Assembly (NCBI GenBank): GCA_963971405.1
Contig: OZ020485.1
Span: forward strand, 50,961,469 to 51,025,468
DNA from: Psococerastis gibbosa
Lineage: Eukaryota; Arthropoda; Insecta; Psocodea; Psocidae
Length of the DNA stretch: 64,000 nt
Direction of reading: 5' to 3'
In this document: positions 20,403-33,200 of the stretch, in pieces
How positions within the stretch are numbered: position 1 is the stretch's first letter
How the letters are laid out: every line of letters starts with the position of its first letter
Program-made: the position numbers and the translations under genes
The notes under the pieces: model-generated
The model's database searches: none
The model's input: only the letters and a program-made list of their open reading frames with translations
What the model was told of the DNA's origin: nothing

Positions 20403-23400
20403 GTGTACGTAAGAAAGAGATTCATTGACAGCCTACAATTAGACGAGTGAGATGGCCATGCGCAGCTCAGGCTATTAACGATTCCACTGTTGTTGGAAGC
20501 AGGTGGTTCACACCATAAGCCCACCCAAGACTCAGTGACCAAAGGCCAAGTGCGGAGAACTTACTGCGCCTGCAATTCAGTTGACTGCCCTGCTTGTTGG
20601 ATTGTTACTTTGTTTACCTTTTTTTCTGTCTGCAACCCTACAACCTGTCAATATTTTCTCCACGAAGATTTAACTAATGCCACCTACATTTGCCCGCATA
20701 GGCACCTATTCCATTTTATTATCGTTGTTGCCTACAATAAATTTCATCGAGCGCAGCCTGAATTCCTAAAGAAGCAGGTCATTTATCGAAAAAATAACCA
20801 CGCAATAAAATTTAGCAATATGGTACACAATATAATATGATTCTGAACTACTAAATTATACAAATTGAAAACAAATATTAATAAAAAGAATGTCATCTGT
20901 AGGAAAACAAAAACTTGATGGTCGACGCACAACACGTGGTAACCAAAATACATTGCACACCAATACTTGTAAAAATCTTATCAAATGCCTCACACAAATC
21001 GTACAATCTTATTGAAACCGGGGGCAACTGTATCAATAAGCACATAAGCTGCAGTTTTACAAATGACCACCCTATACATATCAAAGCAATTGATTCTTTC
21101 TTGTATTTTTATAGTTATAGGTTTGACGCCGACTAGTTTTACCAATTGGGAAGCCTAGATTATTTATTTCGTATTCCTCCAGTACAAGAAAACGAAAACT
21201 TCAGTTTTCACTTCTATTCTCCATTGCGTGACGAATTGGCAAAGGACTGTTTTTTGCCCCGACAGTAGAAACCTAAAAAAAAACAGACTACTCCGCTTAT
21301 TAGGCGGTTTCAGGTCCCCCAGTTAACAATGGTAAGATTGTATTGCAAAAAGCACATATTATTTATTATAAACAGTACATGACAGTCTTTTTTTACATCT
21401 AAGCCCAATACTGAAACTACAAGTTAAAATTATTAACTTTGCCCACGCACATAAACGTATTATAGCGTATTTTATTAATTATTACAATTAAAAACCTTAT
21501 GATTGATGGCAGACCACCTGAAATGGAATACAACACAATACGACAGAAAGCGCATAATGAAACATTTATCAATAATTCGCATATGGATGTCCAGAATTGG
21601 GTTTGTTCAGTAATACAAGAAAAGTTAATTATTTCTGTGGCTGCGTTACCATTGTAATTGACAATTTAAATAAGCTTAGCCATGTTTTATCTTGACATTT
21701 CACATTTGACGCTTGATTTAAAAAAATAAGATAATTAATGCACCAGACAAATTTTATCCAGTTTTTCCCTTATCCATCTTATGATACCCCTACTGATAGC
21801 AACTGTGAAATTATTTATCAGGAATACTCATTAAGAAACATTTAAATATCATAAAATCTGATTTTACAAGCGCTATTATTATTATTATTGTTATTAATAT
21901 TGTGCGTAATCATTTGTAATAAATAAATACAATGCAGAGATCTATTAATGTTGGTGGAATGGACGGGAAATGTTATTTTACTAATCCCAACTAGCCTACT
22001 TCAAATTATTATTACAACTACATGCCCCGAAAAATTAAAACAACCAATACCGAGGCTTATCATTTCGCAAACTTATAAAACATTGACTATTTTCCGTAGC
22101 AACGTCATCATCATTTGTTACGGGGAAGAACATTGTAATGCTTGAACCAACTGATTGATGATTGCTTTAGCTGTGTAAGATGTCCAATAGAGTACCAATT
22201 TGAACATTGGTAACCCGTTGTAGGTAGTGTTAAGAGTACATTTAAACGTTTTGCTCACATGGTAAATGAGCGTTGTGATCTTATACATTCTTAATGTTAA
22301 TCCAACATGCCTGCTATACAATGCAGAATTTCGTCTGCTGCTAGGATGGGTTCTTGCTAATATGATGACGTCACGTTCAAATACCTCCATTAATATTGTT
22401 CATAAATATATTAATTCAGACACAAAAGCTTTCCAAAATGGCCGACACTGTTTCCAGCTCTCCGAAAAATTTAACATGAGGGACTTATTCAGCAATATCT
22501 TATTTAGTTGATGCTTTTTAAGTAGATTGTGCCATATTACATAGATCATTAATTTGTTCAGCGCTATAAAATGGATCGTAGAATTTTCAAAGCTCTCGTT
22601 AAATCTTGGCCCATATCTTTTTTTAGCACAAACGATGGTCTCATCCCACTTTCTGAACTTTTTTAAAATACACTTGTGGTATTTTGCTTGACCTAGGAAA
22701 TCAAGTTCTCCCAAACGATGGGCAATAATCGTCCCATGCTTTACCTTACGGACCAATATTGCGCCTAAAAATATGGCCGTTCTCACAATATTTAATTAAA
22801 CGAAAGCTCTCCATTACACATTTTAGACACAAAATGACAGACAGTATTCTAGTTTCCCAGAAGTACAAGAAAAATATATTATAAATTGTATGCTACAATG
22901 GCTAAAGCCAAAATGTAAGCGCCAACTCACAGCGCTACACAATTGTCGTTGTCTTTCTTCTATATAGTCTATTTTACCCTTTCCTCTCTAACACTCAAAA
23001 GGACAATCCAAAAGTCACCACTAAAACGGTTATTATTATTTTTGAAGTGATTTTTATTTTATATTAATTTTAAATAACTGATTTTTCGGACATTATTGGC
23101 ATTGGCCAGCTCGCTACAAGTCAAAATGGGCGAGCTGCGACATGCTGACCATTGACCCAATAAAACGAGCCTGATATGAGGAGACGAGGGAAATAAGACA
23201 GAAGCAAAAAAATAATATGAATATGAAGAAAAGCACCGAAGAAGCGATATGGCAATTCACTAACAAGTCTGTCCACACAAAATGGTCAAATAGGGAGTGC
23301 GCATGTGCGTAAAACTACTGTATGCATGTAGTATTAAACTAAGGCTAATTATTGTATTATTCTTTCCTGAAGTTGGCCAAATTATTTAGCTTTATATTTG

Positions 23401-24077
23401 GCTAGAGGCTCTATCATAATAGCAGCTTCATAATAAGAGCCCGTTAATGCTAGGCGATATTTCGTGTGATGAAAACATAAAATAAGCTTGCTATTTGATT
23501 ATTAACATAGCGCGAAGTGTAATTTTAGGACCTTAAAAAGGGAACAATTTGGCCTGCAACACAAGGGAAAAATCGCTGCGCATAAATAAGCTCTTATCGA
23601 GTCAAATTTGGCGTACTACTCCCCGAAGCGCAGTTGCCAGCAAACAAAAAAATAATTATATCAACAAACGAGAAGCCACCGTTGGAGAGGCGGACTCCAT
23701 GCAGCTCATGGAAATTAATAACGCTCATTCTGGTCGTTAATGCTCTTAGTAGAACTTCAGAATGATAATAGACTACCTAATTTTTTTTTAGAGAAGTTAG
23801 GTCTTTATCCAATTTTGTTATTAACCAAAGAACATGAAGGAGAGTCATTGAGATTCGTGAGTTGCATTGAAATGGTGGACTATTCAATTACTTATTGTTT
23901 ACCGGCAACAATAATGGCCAGAAATTCCAGTTAAAAGTACAGAACAGTCAATTTCACTGTACAGTTTAAGACTCCTCACACATGCGCACTAACCAATCCA
24001 CGACCACCCGACAACGACGACGACAGACCGCGCTAAATTCACAACATTTGGGCTGAGCCACTGGGGACGGGGCCAGA

Positions 24078-24251
24078 CTAGGAGACCTGTATGGAGTCCA
24101 TGTTGGGAACGTAGTCGAGCGCCATCAGACACGCAAACACCGTCATCACCATCTTGGGCTTGACTTCGGCGATGTCTTCTGGTAGGGCGTAGATACGCGC
24201 GCCCAGTTTACGCGCCATACTGATTAGATATTTCGCGTTGGCCAGGTTATC
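24078..24251 (-). CDS. Fim: Fimbrin exon 11 (last coding)
   Basis: Acceptor TTTAG precedes GATAACCTGG. It encodes [19 protein letters not shown] and onward through CH4, residues 569-625, ending at TAG (24078-24080). It enters in phase 0. The tail after FACLM is not the usual vertebrate one. Confidence 0.92.
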   Translation of the reverse strand, partial: DNLANAKYLISMARKLGARIYALPEDIAEVKPKMVMTVFACLMALDYVPNMDSIQVS

Positions 24252-27200
24252 CTAAACAAACGAAAACAATGTGATTATAATATGGCCACACACGGACGTT
24301 CGGCGTCGGCGTTAGACGCTGAGAAATTTGTCATTGGAACAAATGGGTAGTTGGAATGATTTCTTGGCTCGGTTCAAGGTCAGTGGCATGATAGGTTGGT
24401 CTAGCTCTGCCCCCTGCTTAGCTTTGGCCTCAGCTAATTCATTCCCCTAGACACCTGCGACCCACCCAGTCGAAATGTGCTCCGGTCCGCTTTTAGATGA
24501 TAACGGTACTATTATTTTATTAAAAAATAGTGTTACCTCTTCACTGCCAGAGTCCTTGACGAGGTCATAGTTGATGGTACCCGGCTTGATTGCGTCTATT
24601 AGGTCGATCACTACTCTGCCGTCAGCGATCGCCGAATCCTGCAAAACATTCAATAAATCAGAAACTACATTTCAGTCAAAAAACCGCTTGTTGAACTGCA
24701 TATTGGCTAATGCTTTAAAAACATGCCTGTTTTGCCATAATGTAAACAGCTGTAGCTCACATTATACAGCAGCGGATCGGTTAAACCAATGCAATACTGC
24801 TACTGAAATCATTGACACACAAGACCTCGTAACTATCATTTTAGTCGAAAATTAGTTTATGCGCGAAACTTGTTCATAATTTGAAAAGCCACATTTTCAT
24901 AGTGGAATCACAATAATAGCTTCAGTCTTCTGAAAGAAAAAAGCAAGAAAAACAATTTCTTTTAACGGAATCGGGCGCAGTTGGCAATCTGTTTCTTCGC
25001 TCTCATGTAAAGTAAGTAAAATGTCAGTTACGAGGTCTTACCAGACAACCGACGATTTGCTTCCACCACCACGTAAAACGGTGTTTTTCAATGGCAATGA
25101 TTTCTCTCTACTATTGATTTACTATAGGCCATTTTAGTGAGACTTGGATAAACAATTAGAAATGAAAATTTGTATTCAGCGTTATGCACTGTAGAATAAA
25201 TATTGAAAATAATATTAATGGCTTCGCTAATGTAGTCCATTATTCTCTTCCATGGGATTTCGTCATTGTTCGGATCCTACACTTAAGAAATAATTGTAAT
25301 GACCTGGAAGCTCTTAAGAGTCGATTTCTTATTGTGCTGCTGTAGCCTGGTATTGACCCAGTTGACGATCTCCTTCTCGACAATGGGACTGCCGCTGTTG
25401 GCCAACTGTGTGAGAACGGACAGCGTGTACGCGCGCATCAGCTGCCAGATCACAGCTAGAAAATTAATACATTATATTACTCACGATCCTAGTAATAACG
25501 ATCTCAAATTTTGGCATTGCAAAGCATTTATTTAATATGCAACATGACTTAGTTTCTATTAGAACATTCCGAGATAAAATATCAGTTTTATTGATCATCT
25601 TAAACTATAATATATTACCGCTGTTGGCCCATTCTGTGAAAGCGAAATGCGTGTCCACGTGCATCAGTTGAGAGACTACAGTTGCAAAATATATATTACT
25701 GGCCAACCGTAAGGTTTTGGCTAGTAATAAGTAAGGCAAATTATAGGTTGTGTAAAGAGTCATTTAATATGCAACAAGACTATGTTACAATTAGAACACT
25801 CAGAGATATCAGCTCTTAAAATTAGCCTTACCCACGGATATTTAATATCTGGAGCCCCCCTTCCCCCATGTGTGGCGAGCATCTTTCAGTCAATCACTTT
25901 ATAACCGCATGCCCTCCTCACTCTGCAGTCAGACCCTTTCTCCCAAAACCACACACGCTTCAACACCTGATTGCAACCCTACCTTTCAACTTATAAAAAT
26001 CCGGCCTCAAGTATACCATTTAATAAACACAGCAGCAGACACATAACGACCGGCACATATACTCGAAAGAGTATTCACCGTTATGCACTGCAGAATAAAT
26101 ATTGAAAACTATGAAAATAATATTAATGGCTTCGCTAATGTAGTCCATTCTTCTCTTCCATGGGATTTCGGAGGTGAGGTAATCCCTCTCCACATATAAA
26201 AATCCTTAAAACTCCATTCTATCTAGTGTACTGCACGCAATGTACTGGAGCGTGAATTCTCTATAATTTCTTCAAAAAATATTTTTTTTACACAAAAGCA
26301 AGTACTTTTTTGGGAAAGTAACCTGTTTGGTTTTGTTACTCTATTTAACTATTTAACACCTAAAACATACCTGAAGGTAGAAGTCATCGATAGAAAGGTT
26401 CCGCAGAAAAAATATTTTTTAGTTATTTTTCATGAAAATTGACTTATTTTTATTTTTTTACCCCCAGAAGCAAACTATCAAGGGGCAAGCGACTCACTGC
26501 ATTTTGTTTACATTATTAACGACTACAATATATGTGAATTTAAAAGAAATAGCTGGAGTCGTTTTTAAGAAATAATTTTTTTTAGACGTTTTTTTGGAGT
26601 TTTTTGAGAATAAAACCCCCCAAATTGAGTTAGCCCAAAATTAAAAAAAATTGTCCCGAGGTATGATTTTTGTAAACCAACATGCCACATTTCATCAAAA
26701 TCGACCGAATAGTTTGCCCGGAAATCGATGAACAGACAGAACGACAGACAGACATTTCGTAAAAACCACTTTTTTGGGTTCCTGTGACCTCAAAACGTCT
26801 AAATCCGTTGAAATCTCGGACCGAAAATTTTGACCATCACAAAGCTTTCCTTATACTACGTATAAATTGGAAAGCAAAAATAGCTTATAAAAATATAATT
26901 TCAGTGCGCATATGAAATGTTTATGACTAACGAAGCAGCTTTGATGGCCAGATTGGACCTACCAAGAGTGAGGGTGGTGTTTCCTTCATTAAGATCCTGG
27001 CCGGCGATGCCGATGAGCTTGAAACCCAGCTGCTTGCCCAGCTCGACCGCGTAGTTGCAGTTCTCGAGCTTCTCCATGAACTTGCGGAGTTTGCTGAACT
27101 TGCGGTGCACCTTGCTCCAGTTCACAATGCCGGGTTTGATGATGTCGTACAGCTGGAAGATGACCAGCCCGTCTGCCAGGTCCGAGTACAGCCAATTCAC

Positions 27201-30200
27201 GTGCGGCGCCACGCCCATCGAGTTCATCCAGTTTCTGTAAGCTGGACATAGGCACAACAGTCAGCATTGCAGGTTAAAGACGTCGCTACAGTTCAGCGGC
27301 GGTACTGCGACACATACTGGACACATAACAAGTAAGGCGGGTAATGACATACGTTTTAAGTTTTATGGATCCAGGCATTTTATTTCGATCTGACGCCACA
27401 TTGTTAGGATCAATAAGAAGACCTGGCTGGCACTCACTACGGAAATAGGCTTATTCCGAAATTAAAGGATATAGAAAAACTGGGCTTGGCGGGATTCGAA
27501 CCCACGGTCTACGCCTAACCGCTGGACCACAAGCCCGCACAAGAACCGTTGATGTATATCCACTACTTTTATGCTCATATTACTAGACAGGTTAGCACAG
27601 GTACACAACTATCTAACCGAACAAGTCTGTGAGGTTACTTAATGCCATAAAGGCAATGCTTTACACATTATATTGCAGTATTATATGATATATATATATA
27701 ACACTGACATTAAATTAACTTTGGTTGCAGAGGTAACCTCCTCGTTACCACAGAAATTAGAGGATATAGAAAAACTGGGCTTGGCGGGATTCGAACCCAC
27801 GATCTACGCCTAACCGGGGCGTTGTCTTAACCGCTGAACCACAAGCGGCAGAGAGGTAATTAATTATCAGTGGTCATATTGGCAAAATCACTCTTTGAGC
27901 ACCTCTTGACATAATACAATGTATAAACTAATAAACAACAAAATTTGTTTATAACATTATACGAACTATTGTTAATCCATAAAATAAAAATGTCTGGAGA
28001 CATCTGGTTAAATTTAAAAACCTTATTGGGACTTACTTTATCGATTTTTATTGATTAACGATAGTTCACAAGACAAAATCTATTGTGTATTGATTATCAC
28101 GGTTTATTTATTTTAGGTGTTAGACATTTTTGTCAATTTAAGGGCTCTGGGCCGAGAACTTAATTAATTAGCTCTCACCCCATGTTGGTTTTAAACAATT
28201 TGGAACGATTCCCCTTAAGTAAGCCAGTTACACCTCTTATTTACCTTATTCATTACTTTTACTTCTTTACTAACCGAATTTCTTTCTTATCCAAGTCTCT
28301 ACTAAACAGAGCTGTACTGTACTTTGTACTTACTCTTCTCCTCACGCGTCTCCTCGACATTGACGGAGTTATCGAGCGGCACCTCGACATTGTCCAGCCC
28401 GGGGTGGTTGTTGAACAGATTGGCGACAAACGCCAAGTTGAGCTTGTAAATGCCGTTGACGACGTCGCTGGCTGTGACGAAACTGCGACAGCCCAGCTTG
28501 CTCGCCTGTTGCAACATCAGCTCCGCACGTTTCAACAGGTTTGGTTCCTACAATGAAAACCGGAATGCCTAAGATACTCGTATAAGTACAATTACTTGTC
28601 TGGTTTCCTTTGTCTACCTCTCCTCCGTGTACCCCCTATCCTACTCTTGTAGAGAGTATTTCCTAGTATTTCTCCTCATGTGCTCGCAGTATCGCACCAC
28701 TGCAGTGCCTGCTGATATTCTCTGCACCAGCTGATCCCATACACTATTTTTTATTGCACTCCAACTATGTTTTGGAAAGTGCAGTTCTCCGCATTTGTCA
28801 TATCATATTCCAATGCATCCATCGGATGCTCTATATTCCTCATAAAACTCGTAAGTTAACCAACGCATGATGAGATAGATGTAGGGGGATTTTGACTAGC
28901 TCTTACCATAATAGCCTCCATGGTAACTCCAGCTTCTTGAGGAGCGATTTGCCTCATCAAGTACGAATAAATCTCTGAGTCTGTAATGTCGCTCTGGAAG
29001 TTGTTGCACCGCCTGCAAAACACACCGTTTACATTTAATCATAACCAATTACTGTGAAAACCTGGAACACATTGATTTCAGCAATGTAGGTACGTATAGT
29101 ACTAGTCTATTCATTTATTCAAGTAAACACAGTGTTCAGAGCTTTCTCTTCCTGGGTAATTAGTGTTATTGTGAAGGGCATTTTAAGGAATTATAAATAA
29201 ATAAATAAATAGGAACTTTTTATTGTTTCCATTACTAAGCCAACCAAAATAAATAAATGCTTAATTATTTATTTAACCTAGCGGAGTTAGGGCTATAAAG
29301 CCCTCTTTTACACTCAACTAGGAAGGCCCGTGACCCCGCTGCTTTACATGCCCTCCGAAGCATGGTCAGAAAATGTAGCCTGTGTGGGACTCGAACCAAC
29401 AACCTTTCGGGTGAAAGTGAGAGCCCGTACCACTACGCTACATTTCTTGACTTATAGCGGCCCCATTGAATTATTGGCCATTATAGGTATGGCTTCCGCA
29501 CGAATTTCGGCCAATAGCAAACTGAAACACATCCTCAGTGTCAATCACCCACAACCGACAATGAACAAGCTAATCAATGACACATTGCAACAGGCGTGAG
29601 CCCGACTTAACTAGGCCCTAAGTCACAGAATGAGTCTGAGCACAAATTCGTAATATTTACAGGGCGAGCCATTGTTCTATCTAGGGCCTCACTGACAGCC
29701 GTCCCTATCAAATATGTAAACTCGGGTACAACCAATGTATAAATATATATAGACTGCGCATGCCATAGGCTAAGTATACTACTACTGAACCGTGACGGGC
29801 TGAGATTGGGTCATTGGTTAGGGCATACCTTGGTGTACCAGCGCGTTGTAGGTGGTAGTTGACCCATCTAAGAAGAATGGCTTCAGGTGACAATTTCATG
29901 AGGTCCTCAATCTTCTCATCGTGGCCAAGCAGCGATGCCAGACCGGGGCAGTGCTCCAACGTGATTTGGTTAAACAGACCGATCTGAAAAACAGCCACAA
30001 GCTCTATAAAGGTCCCACCAGAAAAAAATTAAATTAAATATCCCATCAAAAGAACCCCGGACTAGGGATTTAAACCGATAATAAGGCTAATTGTAAAAAA
30101 TGTGCAGCATCCAAGTTTTTAGAAGAGCAGGGGTTTTAAGGAAGGGAGCTCTATCTCACCTACTGTATGTTATTCCGATAAGGTTTTCTACCGAAAATAA

Positions 30201-33200
30201 GTTCTTTCCTGTACCAAACTAGACTAGTTAAATCGTTCTTAAAAAGTATCCTTCCTGTTCACAGGTGCCTTTTTCTCGTCATGGTAATTTATTTTGCTGT
30301 AAAACAGGCGCTATAAAATTCGGCAAATGTTAGCTCGGTAATATTATGAAACATTCTTGCGAAATTTACCCTAATAAGGTGCATATTCCACCGACCTGCT
30401 AGTGCTAAATACAAATACGGTGACGTGGTAGCAGACATTTAGGACTTAGGCGGGGTTTCCACCGACCTCGCATTGCAGAATGCAAATGACATTGACGGAA
30501 ATTAGAATTTTTCTTTTTATAGAAATCTATTAAAATGTTTGTAATTAACATATCCCATGACGCCATTTTTTAATTTTAGTTTGTTTGTTTGTGATTTTAC
30601 TCTATGATCATTGATCAATTTTAACTATGGCATAGAGTTAACCAAAAATTTCCGTCAATGTCATTAGCATTCTGCAATGAGAGGTCGGTGGAAACCCCGC
30701 CTAAGTGTTGAATGTCTGCTACCACGTCACCGTATTTGTATTTAGCACTAGCAGGTCGGTGGAATATGCGCCTAATTGCCGACCGAGTACGAAACCCGAC
30801 TATTCTTTCAACATATTCCCTATTATTATTATTATTATTAGCGGCCTATAGATACTTCGTATTTTATGAAAATTTCCGGTACTATTTCAATCATTACAGT
30901 GCCACTTACCCTGATAATCTGCCACAGCAGACCAAGCACCAGATGAGGCTTTCCTTTCGACAAATCGTGTGCGTCTATGTTAACAACGTTACAGCCAATT
31001 GCCTGTGCAGAGTTGAGGGCGAGCGTCAGGTTTTCGTGTTTGGTGTACAACGTCAGGTTCTTTCTGTTGATGACCCGCTCGTCAATGGTATCCGGACATG
31101 AGTGGTTCACAATTTTACTGCAAAACAAACCCCCAATTACTTAGGACCTTCGACAGTATTCCCAAACATCAATTAGTTGTCTGTTTGACCGGGAGGGTAC
31201 CCCTAATAAATTTGCTAAAATACGAATATAAACATAACACACTTACCTAACATCATAGCCGCTCTTTTTGTCTCTGTTACTACCAAACAACAATAGAGGA
31301 CTGGCAGAGAACAATGAAGAGTCAACAGCTACAGCTAGTGCTCTAACTGGACAGTATTGAAACAAATTATGACAGCAGGCCATTTGTACACGCATATGTT
31401 ATGAACCTTTCGACCGAACTATTAAAAGTATTATGCAATTGAGGACACCTGTCAGCACAAGCCGTTAAGTTTGGGCCCCTTGATTTCAAGGTCAAACTCT
31501 ATGTCATGGCGAAAATAATGGCCGCTATTTATCTAGTACTCACACCTATTTGTCGTATCCTAGAGCCCCTTCTCCTAGGGATCTATGGGCAACACGTGCC
31601 CAGGTTTTAGTTAAACATACAACGTTCTGAGACAGCCCACAAGAGCAATAATATGCAATGCTTGACCTTGTCCTTGCTGAGGGATGGTCTATGAGCAGGA
31701 GGTGGTTCAGGTCCCGGTCTCTGCCCAGGTTTCTGATTATCTAGCATTAAAGTGTGCTGACATTCTATGACAACTCACCAGAGCAATATCCCGTCCTTGA
31801 CCTTGTCGTAGAGCCCCTTGCCCTGTGGGTCTATGGGTAGCAGGTGTTTGAGGTCCGGGTCCCTACCCAGGTTGCTGTTTATCCAGTCGGAGAAGGCGAG
31901 CTGCTCCTCCAGCCGTACGGAATGTGTCGTACCCTCACTCGACGCGGTCGACATGCCTCCCAACGTCTCCAGATTCTCCTTCTTCGAGACGACCTGTTTG
32001 AACCGCGACCCGGCATCTTTTGACTTCAGGCTGACGCACAACTGCAACAAGAAGACGCTTAGGTTAGACATTGTTTCCAAAAAATATAATACGTAAATAA
32101 TTGTACACAGTAGTAGTTGAAGTTATGATATTGATCCTTTTTTGACCCTATTCACTGCCCTACTAATTGTGTCTACATTACTAGAGGCCATGGAAGAGGT
32201 ACCTACTGAAACGGTATTGAGGACGTTCTAGGGAGAATGAGACTGGAACTGGAGGAAGAACAAGTATTGCCTTTGGCTACTATTTTAGTAATTACTAATT
32301 ACGCATGAAACCACAAGTGTGCATTCTTAAACATTTTAATTTTGAAATCTCCAGTGAGTTACAATTTCATATGTGAAATACAACTGGTGAATGTCCCTAT
32401 TGAGTTGAACATGATTGCAAAGCAATATGGCGCAGCATGGCGACAGACAGACAGACACCATTCCAATTCCTCATAAATTGGCAACAGATGCTCATATATA
32501 AATACCTTCATCTTCGCTCCTCATGCTGCTTATGAGCATTACCCATTACGTACCATTACATTCGAAGTAACTCGTAAAGCTCGCCTAATAAGACCACAGA
32601 CCCCGTACAGGCTTTCTTATTTATCAATTAGTATAGGCAGCACAATAGTTTCATGGTAAATAATGGTCCCGTGGTCAAATATTGGCTGCCTATAGATTTA
32701 CCCTCACCTAAAGCACTGATCGATGGGACAATTGCATTAGATAGAATGGTTCCGCAGAATAATTATATTTTTCTTTATTTTTCTTGAGAATTGAGCCTGC
32801 CTTTTATAAATTTTTTACGTCCTGAACCAAAGAGGATTTATTAACATCAATAAGTACTACAATGTATGGGAATTTAAAACAAATCGTCCGAGCAGTTTTT
32901 AGGAAAATATTTGTTTTAAATTTTAGGGGTATGAAACCCTCAGAAATGAAGTTATCCAAAAAATTTAAAAAAATTCGACTGGGCCATATTTTTGTTAACC
33001 TATCGTACATGTCGAACTTAATGAAATTCTATCGAGTAGTATGGCCCTAAAATCGAGTTACAGAAGACATTTCATAAATCGTTTGGAATCTCGACCATCA
33101 CAAAGCTTTCCGTACACGAGCGTATAAATAGGAAAGCAATTATGGTGCTCATTATTCCCTGGTAACCTGACAGAGTCGACTTTAGTCGTATAGGGGGTCG

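Larger units (their letters stand above)
17471..24077. other. Intergenic region between RNF11 and fimbrin 3' end
   Basis: No gene is recognised. It contains a LINE-like tail at 17885-17960 (minus), a dispersed repeat at 18831-18965 (also at 29.5 and 37.6 kb), a tRNA-like block on the minus strand near 19318-19330 (GGACTCGAACCC), a poly-T run near 19842-19855 and an inverted-repeat element at 20148-20402. A 128-codon open frame at 22400-22786 (minus) has no recognisable domain. TTTATT at 23053-23058 is a candidate minus-strand poly(A) signal for fimbrin. Confidence 0.5.
25180..26168. repeat. Two copies of a 90 bp block around fimbrin exon 9
   Basis: TTATGCACTGTAGAATAAAT..TTCCATGGGATTTCG at about 25182-25262 recurs at about 26075-26168 with a small insertion. 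The second copy abuts the family A element that follows. Confidence 0.75.

Noticed and set aside
22400..22786. 128-codon open frame on the minus strand
   Set aside because: It is long for this AT-rich region but shows no domain, no splice context and no family resemblance. It is compatible with chance.
27760..27852. Possible functional tRNA gene
   Set aside because: A and B boxes are present, but the block repeats elsewhere with a fixed body and the acceptor stem does not close, so it is a SINE head.
28182..28556. 124-codon plus-strand frame
   Set aside because: It is the antisense shadow of fimbrin exon 7.
30712..31101. 129-codon plus-strand frame
   Set aside because: It is antisense to fimbrin exon 4 and runs into a foldback MITE.
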